From the NCBI RefSeq assembly GCF_040095835.1, contig NZ_JBBMFT010000015.1, positions 1 to 21,758 of the forward strand: a stretch of DNA of 21,758 nucleotides. Direction: 5' to 3'. Each line of letters begins with the position of its first letter. The first letter of the stretch is position 1. The notes under the pieces were generated by a model. It did no database searches. It was not told where the DNA came from and saw only the letters and a list, made by a program, of their open reading frames with translations. Positions 1 to 7,938 of the stretch are shown piece after piece. A program made the position numbers and the translations under genes. This DNA comes from Flavonifractor hominis (GTDB lineage Bacteria > Bacillota > Clostridia > Oscillospirales > Oscillospiraceae).

Positions 1-1527
1 GTTGGCATCCCCACCGGCTTTGTGGTGGACGCTGCCGACAACACCACCCCCGGCTGGGTGGAGCACTGGACCGAGAACGGCACCAATGAGATCAAGGACC
101 TGACCCTGAACGTGCAGAAATGCAGTGACGCCTCTTCCTGGGCCGCCGCCTCCGTCCATGAGCTGCAGGTCTTTGCCTGGCGCATCAAGAGCCAGGAGTT
201 TGCCATCAACGAGGGCAATAAGACCATCACCGTCGAAAGCCCCATGACGCTGGCCCGGCTGCGCAACGGCCTGGATGTGGATGGCAACTGCACCGTGTCG
301 TTCGTAACGTCGGAGGGCACGCCTCTGGACTGGAGCGACACCGTTTCGGACGGCAGTAAGATGATCGTCACCGACATTAAGGACCATACCTTTACGTATA
401 CCATCACCGTTGGTGAGGTACCCGAGCAGTACACCGTTACCGTGAAGACCCAGGGTGAGGGCGACGCTTCCGCCGCGCCCACCGCGGCCGCCGAGGGGGA
501 CACCGTGACCCTGACCGCCCAGGCCGCTGAGGGCTGGCACTTTGTGGAGTGGACCAGTGAGGACGTGACGGTGTCCGAGGAAGGTACCTTCCAGATGCCC
601 GCCAAGAACGTCACCGTCACCGCCGTGTTTGAGCAGGACAAAATGACCGCTGTCACCGGCGTGAAGCTGAACGTGGAGAGCGTGTACCTGTACTCCAACT
701 TCGGTCCCCGGGGTGAGCAGCTCATCGCCACCGTGGAGCCCGCCGACGCCGACGACAAGTCGGTCACCTGGACCAGCGCCGACGAGAACGTGGTCACCGT
801 CAACGACGTGGGCTACCTCACCGTGGTGGGCGAGGGCATGACCACCGTCACTGTCACTACGAGCGACGGCGGCTACACCGCCCAGTGCCTGGTGCAGGTT
901 GGCTCCTACAACGACGGCAGCGATGCCGAGGATGAGGACACCACGCCTCCCACCGAGACCGAGGAGCCCGGCGAGACCACTGAGCCTGAGCAGCCCGGTG
1001 AGACCACTGAGCCTACCGAGCCTGAGACGCCCGCCTTCTCCGACGTGCCCGCCACCCACTGGGCCAGCGAGGCCGTGGAGTATGTGGTGAGCGAGGGCCT
1101 GTTCAACGGCACCTCCGACACCACCTTCTCCCCCGACGCCTCCATGACCCGCGCCATGTTCTTCACCGTCCTGGCCCGTCTGGATGGCGTGGACACCACC
1201 GGCGGGGCCACTTGGTATGAGAAGGCCATGGCCTGGGCGGTAGCCGAGGGCATCACCGACGGCACCAACCCCGAGGCCACCATCACCCGGGAGCAGCTGG
1301 CCGTCATGCTCTACCGCTACGCCGGCTCCCCCGCTACGGAGGGCAGCCTGACCGGCTTTGCCGACGCCGCCTCCGTGTCCGCCTGGGCACAGGACGCCAT
1401 GGAGTGGGCGGTGGCCGAGGGCATCCTCACCGGCAAGAACGGCTCCGCTCTGGATCCCCAGGGCACTGCCAGCCGCGCTGAGGTAGCCACCATGCTCATG
1501 CGCTTTACCCAGAGCGAAAACAACTGA
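1..1527 (+). CDS. SLH-domain cell-surface protein, C-terminal part (5' end outside window)
   Basis: The frame is open from base 1, so this is the last 508 residues of a longer secreted protein. In numbering from base 1, residues about 143-211 look like a divergent InlB/Listeria-type beta repeat (ends in KNVTVTAVFEQ). Residues about 216-300 look like a bacterial Ig-like (Big_2) domain with the SVTWTSADENVVTV pattern. A Thr/Pro/Glu-rich linker follows (about 307-344), then three SLH repeats to the end (AFSDVPATHWASEAV; ITREQLAVMLYRYAG; GTASRAEVATMLMRF). SLH repeats normally bind pyruvylated secondary cell-wall polymer, so the protein should be displayed on the cell wall. No catalytic domain is visible in this portion; the function is probably structural or adhesive, set by the missing N terminus. 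The last 78 codons and the terminator are nearly repeated, inverted, at the other edge of the window. Confidence 0.9.
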   Translation, partial: VGIPTGFVVDAADNTTPGWVEHWTENGTNEIKDLTLNVQKCSDASSWAAASVHELQVFAWRIKSQEFAINEGNKTITVESPMTLARLRNGLDVDGNCTVSFVTSEGTPLDWSDTVSDGSKMIVTDIKDHTFTYTITVGEVPEQYTVTVKTQGEGDASAAPTAAAEGDTVTLTAQAAEGWHFVEWTSEDVTVSEEGTFQMPAKNVTVTAVFEQDKMTAVTGVKLNVESVYLYSNFGPRGEQLIATVEPADADDKSVTWTSADENVVTVNDVGYLTVVGEGMTTVTVTTSDGGYTAQCLVQVGSYNDGSDAEDEDTTPPTETEEPGETTEPEQPGETTEPTEPETPAFSDVPATHWASEAVEYVVSEGLFNGTSDTTFSPDASMTRAMFFTVLARLDGVDTTGGATWYEKAMAWAVAEGITDGTNPEATITREQLAVMLYRYAGSPATEGSLTGFADAASVSAWAQDAMEWAVAEGILTGKNGSALDPQGTASRAEVATMLMRFTQSENN

Positions 1528-1581
1528 ATCATTCAGGTCTTATCTTGTATCGGGCCCCGGAGCATTTGCTCCGGGGCCCGA
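1292..1581 (+). repeat. Left arm of a long inverted repeat (SLH 3' end plus terminator)
   Basis: Aligns without gaps to the reverse complement of 21469-21758. By hand count there are about 25 differences in 290 bases (about 91% identity), and 14 in the 236 coding bases; the outermost 38 bases are identical. The match reaches the window edge on the right, so the full repeat is longer than seen. Confidence 0.85.
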
Positions 1582-1592
1582 TGCTTGCTTTT
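1549..1592 (+). terminator. Intrinsic terminator of the first SLH gene
   Basis: Perfect 15-bp stem (1549-1563 with 1568-1582) and a 4-nt ATTT loop, starting 22 bases after the stop codon. A T-rich stretch (GCTTGCTTTT) follows. A hairpin with almost the same sequence lies after the SLH gene at the far end of the window. Confidence 0.85.
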
Positions 1593-1731
1593 GCACGGAC
1601 CGGGCGGGTTGAGAGTTCGGAACTGGAGATTCAGGATGGCAGATGTCCGGCAGTGCCAGGGAAGCGGCTGGCTGGACCAGCAGCAGTATCTCCGCGTCTA
1701 CACCTGCTTGGATGAGAGCTGACGGACAGAC
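1593..1731. other. Intergenic stretch; only a doubtful 28-codon ORF
   Basis: Between the two terminators I see no convincing gene. A 28-codon ORF on + (1636-1722, starting MADVRQCQGSG) has a GGAG seven bases before its ATG. It has no recognisable family and no clear promoter, so it is not called as a gene. Confidence 0.4.
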
Positions 1732-1768
1732 AAAACAAAAGCGCCGCCTCCCAGCGGGAGGCGGCGCT
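1732..1768 (-). terminator. Intrinsic terminator of the 97-codon riboswitch-controlled gene
   Basis: GC-rich stem of 12 bp (1741-1752 with 1756-1767; an 11-bp stem with a 5-nt loop is sterically more likely). Read on the minus strand it is followed by TTTTGTTTTG. It lies about 20 bases after the stop codon of the minus-strand gene. The + side also has scattered T runs, so it may work in both directions. Confidence 0.85.
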
Positions 1769-1789
1769 CTGTTTTCTGTTTTCAGTTGC

Positions 1790-2083
1790 TCAATGACCGG
1801 AAGGAAAGCTATGGCGCAGAGTGCGGACTTCCTGAGCCGACAGAGGGGCCCTGCCAAGCTGAAAAAAGGCGTTGCGCAGGGTGCCGAAGGAGGCGGCCAG
1901 CCCCATGCGCAGACAGGGTGGAAGCTCCTCCCGCATGGGGGTGCGGCCCAGTCGTCCACAGAGGGCATCCAGAGCCTCCAGCTGGGCCCGCTGAGCCGGC
2001 GTATACATGGCCTGCTCCGGCCGGCGGACCGGGACGGGTTTCTTTGACGAGCGGTGGAATGGGTTCCTGTTTCGTTTTCTCAT
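1790..2083 (-). CDS. Small basic protein, possibly HNH-associated-repeat-like, downstream of cobalamin riboswitch
   Basis: A 97-residue protein with a very basic N terminus (MRKRNRNPFHRSSKK). Its middle, QLEALDALCGRLGRTPMREE followed by ASFGTLRNAFFQLG, resembles the short 'GRTP...FGSW..AL' repeat found with homing endonucleases (HNH_repeat type), which is thought to bind nucleic acid. That match is from memory of the motif and is weak. The start is fixed by a strong AGGAGGGG seven bases before the ATG; an upstream in-frame ATG at 2155 lies inside the riboswitch terminator region and lacks such a site. The gene stands alone between a cobalamin riboswitch with terminator and its own terminator, so it appears to be the only target of that switch. 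The function is unknown. No nuclease catalytic motif is present. Confidence 0.75.
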   Translation of the reverse strand: MRKRNRNPFHRSSKKPVPVRRPEQAMYTPAQRAQLEALDALCGRLGRTPMREELPPCLRMGLAASFGTLRNAFFQLGRAPLSAQEVRTLRHSFPSGH

Positions 2084-2151
2084 TGGTCTGCCCCTCCTGT
2101 GGCACGGTGCGCCCGGGGGCTGCCGACAGACCGGTCTGCTGGCGGGAAAAT

Positions 2152-2181
2152 ACAAAAAATCCGCTTTCTTCCGAAAGCGGA
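2152..2181 (-). terminator. Expression-platform terminator of the cobalamin riboswitch
   Basis: 9-bp stem (2160-2168 with 2173-2181), 4-nt loop, followed on the minus strand by TTTTTTGTATTTT. It sits between the aptamer and the 97-codon gene, which suggests transcriptional attenuation. Confidence 0.85.
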
Positions 2182-2249
2182 CTGCCAGGGGCCGGCTGGA
2201 TACGGCAACACCGGACAGGTCTCTTTCTGCGGAAGTTCCCTATCCACCC

Positions 2250-2436
2250 ATCCAAGCAGGTTTCCTGGCTTGCGGCTCTACGCGCACCGCGCCTTCTCGC
2301 TCTGTCCGGGACAGAACAATGGCCGATTGCAGTGCGCTCCCCGTTTACAGTGACCGGATCGCTCGGGAATTTCACCCGATTCCCTTTTCACCCGGCGGAT
2401 GCCGGGCACTTGGTGGGTTGATGCGATATAAGCTTG
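2250..2436 (-). promoter_or_regulatory. Cobalamin (B12) riboswitch aptamer
   Basis: Read on the minus strand it contains the family's conserved blocks in order: GGTGAAAAGGGA (2392-2381), GGTGAAATTCC (2376-2366), CACTGT (2352-2347) and the B12 box AGCCAGGAAACCTGCT (2270-2255; usual form AGYCAGGAxACCTGCC). A closing P1 helix can form between CAAGC (2436-2432) and GCTTG (2257-2253). Riboswitches of this family bind adenosyl- or other cobalamins and usually switch genes off when B12 is plentiful. The next gene downstream is the 97-codon ORF, not a recognisable B12 transport or synthesis gene. Confidence 0.93.
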
Positions 2437-2441
2437 TTTCC

Positions 2442-2470
2442 ATTCTAAAGGATAGCCAGAGGCTTGTCAA
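2442..2470 (-). promoter_or_regulatory. Sigma-A promoter of the riboswitch unit
   Basis: Minus-strand TTGACA (2470-2465), 17-base spacer, TAGAAT (2447-2442). The expected transcription start near 2435 coincides with the 5' end of the riboswitch P1 helix. Confidence 0.85.
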
Positions 2471-2493
2471 GGGTGCGGCCCGACCGGCCTGAG

Positions 2494-2536
2494 GACAGAA
2501 AAAGCACCGCATCCCGGTGGGATGCGGTGCTTTTCT
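2494..2536 (-). terminator. Intrinsic terminator of the SLH protease gene
   Basis: 15-bp stem (2501-2515 with 2519-2533) with a 3-nt loop. Read on the minus strand it is followed by TTTTTCTGTCC. It begins about 13 bases after the protease stop codon. Confidence 0.88.
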
Positions 2537-2546
2537 TACCTGTGCA

Positions 2547-5500
2547 TTACTCGCTCAGGAAGCGGTTGACAATCACAGTCGCCTCGGCACGGCTGGCCAG
2601 ACCCTGGGGATCCAGCAGGTTGCCGGGCTTGCCGGTGATGTAACCGTTGTCCACAGCCCAGGCCACAGCGGAGACGGCCCAGTCAGAGACCGAGTCGGCG
2701 TCGCCAAAAGCGACCAGAGGCTGGATGGAATCGGTGGCCTTGCCGGCGAACTCCGCATAGCGGTAGAGCATCGCGGCCATCTGCTCGCGGGTGATCTGGC
2801 CATTGGGATCAAACACGCCCTCGGCCACGCCGTTGACGATACCGTTGGCGGCGCTCCACACCACGGCGTCATAGTACCAGGTGCCGGAAGTCACGTCGGA
2901 GAAGGTAGAGGTGCCGGAAGCGGCGGGAGAACCGGCCATACGCCACAGCACGGTAGTGAACATGGCGCGGCTGAGGGTCACGTCGGGGCTGAAGGTGGTG
3001 TCGCTGGTGCCGGTGAACAGGCCGGCCTCCACAGCGGCCTTGATCTCCTGCTCAGCCCAGTGGCCGGAGATATCGGAGAAGGCAACCGGCTGCTCAGGCT
3101 GAGAGGTGGAGCCGCCGGAAGTGCTGCCGCCGGAGGTAGAACCACCGGAAGTGCTGCCGCCGGAAGTAGAACCGCCGGAAGAGCTGCCGCCGGAGGAAGA
3201 ACCACCGCCGGAAGAGCCGCCGCCGGAAGAGCCGGAGTCGGAATTGACCACATCTACGGTGGCGATGTTGCTCTGGATGCCGCCGACTACGCAGTAATAG
3301 TAATAGGTGCCCACAGTGGTGGTATCCACGGTGCAGGTGGCGCCGGTAGCACCCTCAACAACCTTGGCATCGCTGCCGTCGCTGTTGGTGCTCTTATACC
3401 ACTGGTATACAGCGCCGTCAGCAATAGCGGGTTCGCTGGTAGCGGTCAGGGTCAGCTTGCCGTCCTTGGAGACGGAGGTGTTGGCAGGAGTGACGCTCAA
3501 AGTGCTGACCGACTCAGTGGCTTTTACGCTGGAGAGGTTGAACGCATAGTCTACGACCTGCAGCTCCAACTGAGCGGGATCAAAGGTGGCGGAACCGAGG
3601 ACGTCGCCGAAGGAGTCGATCAGTTCGTTGAGGTCATAGTTCTTGGTAACGGAAGTGGCGTTGATTACCTCGGTGCTGCCCAGACGCTCGCCCTTGTAAT
3701 AGAGGGCCAGAGCCTGGATGCCGCCAGCGTCATCAATCTGTACGTTCCACTTGCCGTCCGTGATGGGGGTGGCCACGATGGCGGGGGCCACAGTGTCCAC
3801 CTTAACGGGCATGGAGATAGACTGAGCAGTCTCAGAGTTCAGCAGGGCATCCAGCACGGTCTGCTTGTAGGCGTCGGTCATGCCGGTCATGGTGTGATTG
3901 TCCTTATCCCAGGTGTTGTCGGTGGGGATGCAGCCCTCGGTGTTCAGGAACTCATACTCAACCATGGCCACCAGCTTGTAATTGTACTGGCCATCCGCCA
4001 CAACCTTGCCGTCGGCATCGGTGCCGTCCCAGGCCATGTTGCGCTTATACTTGGTGCCGTAAGTGGCGGCCACCTGCTGGGTCTGGTTGCCGTCGCTGTT
4101 GAGCGCTTCGAAGTACTCAAACTCGGGACCGATGGTCTTGACCACGTTGCCCTCGGCATCGGTGATCACGACGCAGATCGCCTTGGCGTTGCGCAGCAGC
4201 AGCAGGTTGGCATAAGCCAGATCGGCAAAGCCGTCGCCGTTGGGGGAGATGGCGGAGTAGTCGCCGCTAAAGTTGCCGCTGTCACGCAGGGTGGAGAGAT
4301 AGGTGCGGGCAGAATTGTACCGGTCGTTGTACGCATAGCCGGGCCAGGATGCCTCAGTGAACTGGTTGGCACCCAGTACCGCTTCGTAGGAAGTGCCGCC
4401 GTTGTCCAGCAGAGTGGCCATGGTGGTGGCATAGTACAAGGGGTAATTGAGGTCGGTAGTCTCCAGAGCGCTGATGTCATCGTAGGCGGTGGCCAGGTCA
4501 AAGATGGGGGCCTGAGTCCAGTCGCCGCGGAAGCCCAGGAAGGGGATGTTCACGTCTTCCACATCGGAGTCGAAGAACACATAGCCCTCCAGGAACATGC
4601 CGTTGGGATAGACTTCGTCATAGGCTGCCATGGTGTCGGGATCCAGCTCCACGGTGATGGTGATCTCGGTGGAGGAATTGGCGGGAACGCTCACCACAGC
4701 GGCGGAAGTACCGTCGGCATAGCGGTTGATGTTGGCAGAGTCGGTGTCGATGGTGGCGTCACCGCTGACCGCAGAGACGGTCATCACAGCGTCCTCAATG
4801 GGGTCGATATCGGTGCCGTTGCTGTTGCTGGTGACGATGTTGTTGCGGCCGGCGCTCTCCGTGGTGGCGTCGGTCTGCAGGCAGGAGAGTACGTTGAACG
4901 TGCGGGCGGTGTCATTGTAGTTGTCCAGGGTGAAGTGGAAGGTGAAGGTATCACCCAGCTTGTCGAACAGCTCCACCTTGGTGCGGGGGGCCTCACCGGT
5001 CTCGGGGTTGTAGACGGTGTCGTTGTGGAGCACCACCTTGGTAGAAGTGGCCGCATCGATGTTGGCCAGGCCGGCACCCTGACGGCGGGGAGAGAAGTAC
5101 TTGTTCTGACGGCCGGTACCCTCGCTGTCCAGCGGGGCGTACACGGTGGCCGTGCTGGCAACCAGCTGGTTGACCAGGTTGTTGTACTCCTCGGTACCGG
5201 GCTCCACACCGAACAGGGCCAGGTTTTCATCTACATACTGCTGAACCAGCAGGAAACCGCCGGCCATATTGGGGGAGGCCATGGAGGTGCCGCTCTTGGT
5301 TACCAGAGCGGTATCGGAGGCGGCGCCAGCGGACAGAATGCTGCCGCCGGGAGCCATGATGTCGGGCTTCAGACGCAGGGCCTCGGTAATGCCCCAGGAG
5401 GTGGAGCCGGCAGGGCCGCTGTCAGAATAGGTGCGGGAATTTTCCTGAGACTTCTCTTCGCTCTGGAAGCTCACCTGAACGGTACCGGATTCCAGTGCCG

Positions 5501-7379
5501 TCTGGAAGGTTCCATACAGGCTGGAGGCGAACATACCGAAGGTGGGGATCTCAGCGTAGATCTGAGAGGCGGACAGGTTGGAGCTGGAGTCGGCGTTGTT
5601 GGCCATGATGACGCCCGCGGCGCCGGCCTTGAAGGCGTTCTCGCCCTTCTCCAGGAAGGTCAGATCGCCGCGCTGGACCAGCGCAATCTTACCGGTCAGG
5701 GCGCCTTCCAGCGTCTCACTGCTGGTGGCAGCCAGGATCTCCTCGGTGCTGCCCAGGCCGCAGTCCACGATCTCATAGGTGCCAGTCAGGCTGGTGCCCA
5801 CGGCGGTGGCGTTGTTATCGGTCACAGTAATGGCATCCAGACCCTCGATGGGAGCGCCCTCACCATCGGTGATGGTCATGGTGGTGTCATAATAGTAGCT
5901 CTTGTAGCTGTAGCCCGTGCCCTGTGCGGAGGCTACCGTCATGGGGGAGAACAGGCTGCCGGAGAAACCAACCTTGGAGTTGTTGGGCAGCAGGGTGGTA
6001 TAGCCGGAGACCAGCGCGCCGGGGCGGCTGTCACGGGTATCGTTGCCGGCGGAAAGTGCGATGGAGATGCCGGCGGCGGTGGCGCGGTTGTAGGCCTTCT
6101 GATAGCCGGCCTGGGCATAGGTGTTCATGGTGGTGAAGCCGTTGGGAATGCCCAGAGACAGGTTGAAGGCGTTGGCGCCCAGCGTTACAGCGTCGTCCAG
6201 GGCGGCAAATACGGCCTCGTCGCTCTCCTGGCCGAAGTCGTCGTGTTCGCTGAACACCTTGAAGAACATGATCTGCGCGTCATAGGCGCTGCCCAGCACG
6301 CCGTTGACGTTGTCCATGCTGACCGGCTGTTCCGGATCCTTGGGGCCGGGGTTGCCGGCCGCGATGCCGCAGACGTGGGTACCGTGGCTGCTGGAATCGC
6401 CGTCCCAGACTTCCAGGTCGCCGTCCATGTAGTCCACAGCGAAGGGAACCTTCTCATTGTACCAGAAGTCGCCGTTGCGGATGGCCGCCTGGACCTCCTC
6501 GCTGAAGCCGGTATCCTCCGTGGGACGCTGATGGAACCAGCTGCCCCAGCCGGAATCAAACAGGTTGAGGGTGTCGGCGTTGTTCTGGATGGTGGTCAGC
6601 AGACCCTCCTTGGTCTTATAGTTGCCGGGCTTCTCGGCGGCGATCTCGGGATCCATGTAGGAGAACAGCTCGTGGGTGTAGCGCAGGCTGGAATCGAACA
6701 CGGCAATCACCTTGCCGGCGCCGGTGTAGCCCCGGTCCCAGGCGGCCTGCAGGTGCATCTGATCCACGGAGCCCTGGTCGGAGAGGACACTGGCATCGGT
6801 GTAATAGCCGTCGTCCAGCGCCACGCCGTCGCCGCCGTAGAGCTCATAGTAATCCTCCAGAGAGATGTACTCCAAAGACTCCTCATCCTCTTCCCAGGAA
6901 TCAGAGTAGTCATAGGACTGAGTCATGTACACGTCCAGGACGCTGTCCAGGCTCTTGATGGCCTCGATATCCTTGTACTGGACGCGGGCAGCGAAGCCGT
7001 TGAGCAGGTTGGTATAGTGGTAACGGAACTCCGCATTGGGTACCATTGCCTCAATCTGAGTCTGGATGTCGGTCTGCTCATCCACCATGCTGGCGCGGTA
7101 AGCGGCCACAGTGGTGTCGGTAGAGTAGCCAACGCTGTCCTGACGGAACTCTTCCACGAATTCATCCACGTCTAGGGTGGTCTCGCCCTTGAGTTCCACG
7201 ATCACGGTGACCCATTCTTCAGGGTCGATGGCATTGGCGGCATCTGCGGACGGAGTGAACTCGCTGCGCAGATCCGCGGCCTGATCCTGCACATCTGCGG
7301 CGCCGGCGGCGGGAACCAGACCGAGCGTCATGATCAGCGCGAGGAGCAGAGCCATGGTTTGCTTCATGTGTTTCCTCAT
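2547..7379 (-). CDS. SLH-anchored, lactocepin-like S8 subtilisin-family cell-envelope protease
   Basis: 1610-residue secreted serine endopeptidase. In order: signal peptide (1 to about 28, cleavage near PAAGA), I9-like propeptide (about 55-155), and an S8 catalytic domain with Asp229 (IAVFDSS), His332 (SSHGTHVCGIAAG), oxyanion Asn446 (LSAGND) and Ser699 (SGTSMASP). A protease-associated (PA) insertion lies at about 511-636. A C5a-peptidase/Fn3-like region follows (about 781-951), then a FlgD-like region with SPNGDG (1045-1050), an Ig-like domain (about 1285-1378), a Gly/Ser/Thr repeat linker (about 1379-1431) and three SLH repeats (1432-1610). The full triad suggests an active enzyme tethered to the cell wall, degrading proteins to peptides. 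The ATG at 7379 is chosen because GGGAG lies seven bases upstream; an in-frame TTG at 7406 would place that site inside the gene. It is transcribed alone from a strong promoter with a long leader. Confidence 0.95.
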   Translation of the reverse strand: MRKHMKQTMALLLALIMTLGLVPAAGAADVQDQAADLRSEFTPSADAANAIDPEEWVTVIVELKGETTLDVDEFVEEFRQDSVGYSTDTTVAAYRASMVDEQTDIQTQIEAMVPNAEFRYHYTNLLNGFAARVQYKDIEAIKSLDSVLDVYMTQSYDYSDSWEEDEESLEYISLEDYYELYGGDGVALDDGYYTDASVLSDQGSVDQMHLQAAWDRGYTGAGKVIAVFDSSLRYTHELFSYMDPEIAAEKPGNYKTKEGLLTTIQNNADTLNLFDSGWGSWFHQRPTEDTGFSEEVQAAIRNGDFWYNEKVPFAVDYMDGDLEVWDGDSSSHGTHVCGIAAGNPGPKDPEQPVSMDNVNGVLGSAYDAQIMFFKVFSEHDDFGQESDEAVFAALDDAVTLGANAFNLSLGIPNGFTTMNTYAQAGYQKAYNRATAAGISIALSAGNDTRDSRPGALVSGYTTLLPNNSKVGFSGSLFSPMTVASAQGTGYSYKSYYYDTTMTITDGEGAPIEGLDAITVTDNNATAVGTSLTGTYEIVDCGLGSTEEILAATSSETLEGALTGKIALVQRGDLTFLEKGENAFKAGAAGVIMANNADSSSNLSASQIYAEIPTFGMFASSLYGTFQTALESGTVQVSFQSEEKSQENSRTYSDSGPAGSTSWGITEALRLKPDIMAPGGSILSAGAASDTALVTKSGTSMASPNMAGGFLLVQQYVDENLALFGVEPGTEEYNNLVNQLVASTATVYAPLDSEGTGRQNKYFSPRRQGAGLANIDAATSTKVVLHNDTVYNPETGEAPRTKVELFDKLGDTFTFHFTLDNYNDTARTFNVLSCLQTDATTESAGRNNIVTSNSNGTDIDPIEDAVMTVSAVSGDATIDTDSANINRYADGTSAAVVSVPANSSTEITITVELDPDTMAAYDEVYPNGMFLEGYVFFDSDVEDVNIPFLGFRGDWTQAPIFDLATAYDDISALETTDLNYPLYYATTMATLLDNGGTSYEAVLGANQFTEASWPGYAYNDRYNSARTYLSTLRDSGNFSGDYSAISPNGDGFADLAYANLLLLRNAKAICVVITDAEGNVVKTIGPEFEYFEALNSDGNQTQQVAATYGTKYKRNMAWDGTDADGKVVADGQYNYKLVAMVEYEFLNTEGCIPTDNTWDKDNHTMTGMTDAYKQTVLDALLNSETAQSISMPVKVDTVAPAIVATPITDGKWNVQIDDAGGIQALALYYKGERLGSTEVINATSVTKNYDLNELIDSFGDVLGSATFDPAQLELQVVDYAFNLSSVKATESVSTLSVTPANTSVSKDGKLTLTATSEPAIADGAVYQWYKSTNSDGSDAKVVEGATGATCTVDTTTVGTYYYYCVVGGIQSNIATVDVVNSDSGSSGGGSSGGGSSSGGSSSGGSTSGGSTSGGSTSGGSTSGGSTSQPEQPVAFSDISGHWAEQEIKAAVEAGLFTGTSDTTFSPDVTLSRAMFTTVLWRMAGSPAASGTSTFSDVTSGTWYYDAVVWSAANGIVNGVAEGVFDPNGQITREQMAAMLYRYAEFAGKATDSIQPLVAFGDADSVSDWAVSAVAWAVDNGYITGKPGNLLDPQGLASRAEATVIVNRFLSE
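3103..3236 (-). repeat. 15-bp tandem repeat encoding the Gly-Ser-Thr linker
   Basis: About nine imperfect 15-bp units encode GGSTS/GGSSS-type repeats between the Ig-like and SLH domains of the protease. Neighbouring units partly alternate as a 30-bp pair. Such in-frame repeats can change copy number by slippage without breaking the gene. Confidence 0.85.
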
Positions 7380-7748
7380 TTCCAATCTCCCTTTTTTCAA
7401 TTTCAAAACAGCAGAACATGCGGATATACCGCCGGGAGCAGGGCCTCCCGGAGCGGAAAAGCGTTGCTCTGCCAGTTTTGTCCCTCTTTTGACTGCCTAA
7501 TAAAGAAAAGCGCGCACCATGCCTGTCCTGTCACAGCACGGTGCGCCTTTGCACGTATCACATATAAAGACGAGCGGCAGAACGTGCCGCGGCCCTCATT
7601 GTTTCCGTCCCTGGACAAATCCGATCTGTCCAAGCTTGTACCCGGCGCACGCGAAGGAAAAGGTTCCGCCGCCGGCGGAAAGAAAGTGGTCTGAACGTCA
7701 ATCGTAGAAAAGCATTCCAAAGAATTTACGCAAAATACTTTATTACAC
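7380..7748 (-). other. Long 5' leader of the protease mRNA with terminator-like hairpin
   Basis: About 370 nt separate the predicted transcription start from the protease ATG. On the minus strand the leader has an 11-bp stem with one G-U pair (7546-7536 with 7522-7512) and a 13-nt loop, followed by GCTTTTCTTTATT; this looks like an attenuator. Smaller hairpins lie at 7432-7451 and around the GCGGCA...TGCCGC arms upstream. I could not assign it to a known riboswitch class. ORFs crossing this stretch lack ribosome binding sites and are not called. Confidence 0.5.
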
Positions 7749-7754
7749 TAGCTA

Positions 7755-7782
7755 AGTATAACATAGAAATTCAGAATGTCAA
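7755..7782 (-). promoter_or_regulatory. Sigma-A promoter of the SLH protease
   Basis: Minus-strand TTGACA (7782-7777), 16-base spacer, TATACT (7760-7755), with a TG just upstream of the -10 region. The surrounding sequence is AT-rich, in contrast to the GC-rich genes. Confidence 0.82.
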
Positions 7783-7787
7783 TGCTA

Positions 7788-7839
7788 AATAAAAAACCGG
7801 CATTTCATCGCCTTTTTTCGACGATGAAATGCCGGTTTT
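7788..7839 (-). terminator. Intrinsic terminator of the first sigma-54 activator gene
   Basis: 18-bp stem (7793-7810 with 7822-7839) with an 11-nt loop. Read on the minus strand the stem ends in TTTT and runs into TTATTTAGC. It lies about 100 bases after the activator stop codon and just before the protease promoter. Confidence 0.85.
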
Positions 7840-7938
7840 CAAAATGGGACGTGCCGTCTCCGGGACGGGGATGCCCTCGTTATCACTCGAAATATGCACA
7901 GCATATCTAAACCAGCGCTCACACCCAGCAGGCCTGGA

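Noticed and set aside
1636..1722. 28-codon ORF on + with a GGAG before its ATG
   Set aside because: Too short to support, no promoter or homology; chance occurrence is likely.
2007..2492. Plus- and minus-strand frames of 100-210 codons overlapping 1786-2492
   Set aside because: They cross the cobalamin riboswitch and its terminator and have no recognisable domains or ribosome binding sites.
2517..7175. Open frame of about 1550 codons on + antisense to the SLH protease
   Set aside because: It is low in complexity (Gly, Val, His, Gln rich) with no family features and mirrors the protease codons. Strong third-position GC bias keeps this frame open. It also starts within the protease terminator.
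7500..7560. Possible c-di-GMP riboswitch in the protease leader (GCAAAGGC followed by a hairpin)
   Set aside because: The remaining conserved blocks of that class, including the second helix and tetraloop receptor, are not present.
7359..7720. Frames of about 105-111 codons on both strands in the protease leader
   Set aside because: No ribosome binding site, no family, cysteine- and arginine-rich shadow composition; they overlap the promoter-proximal leader structure.
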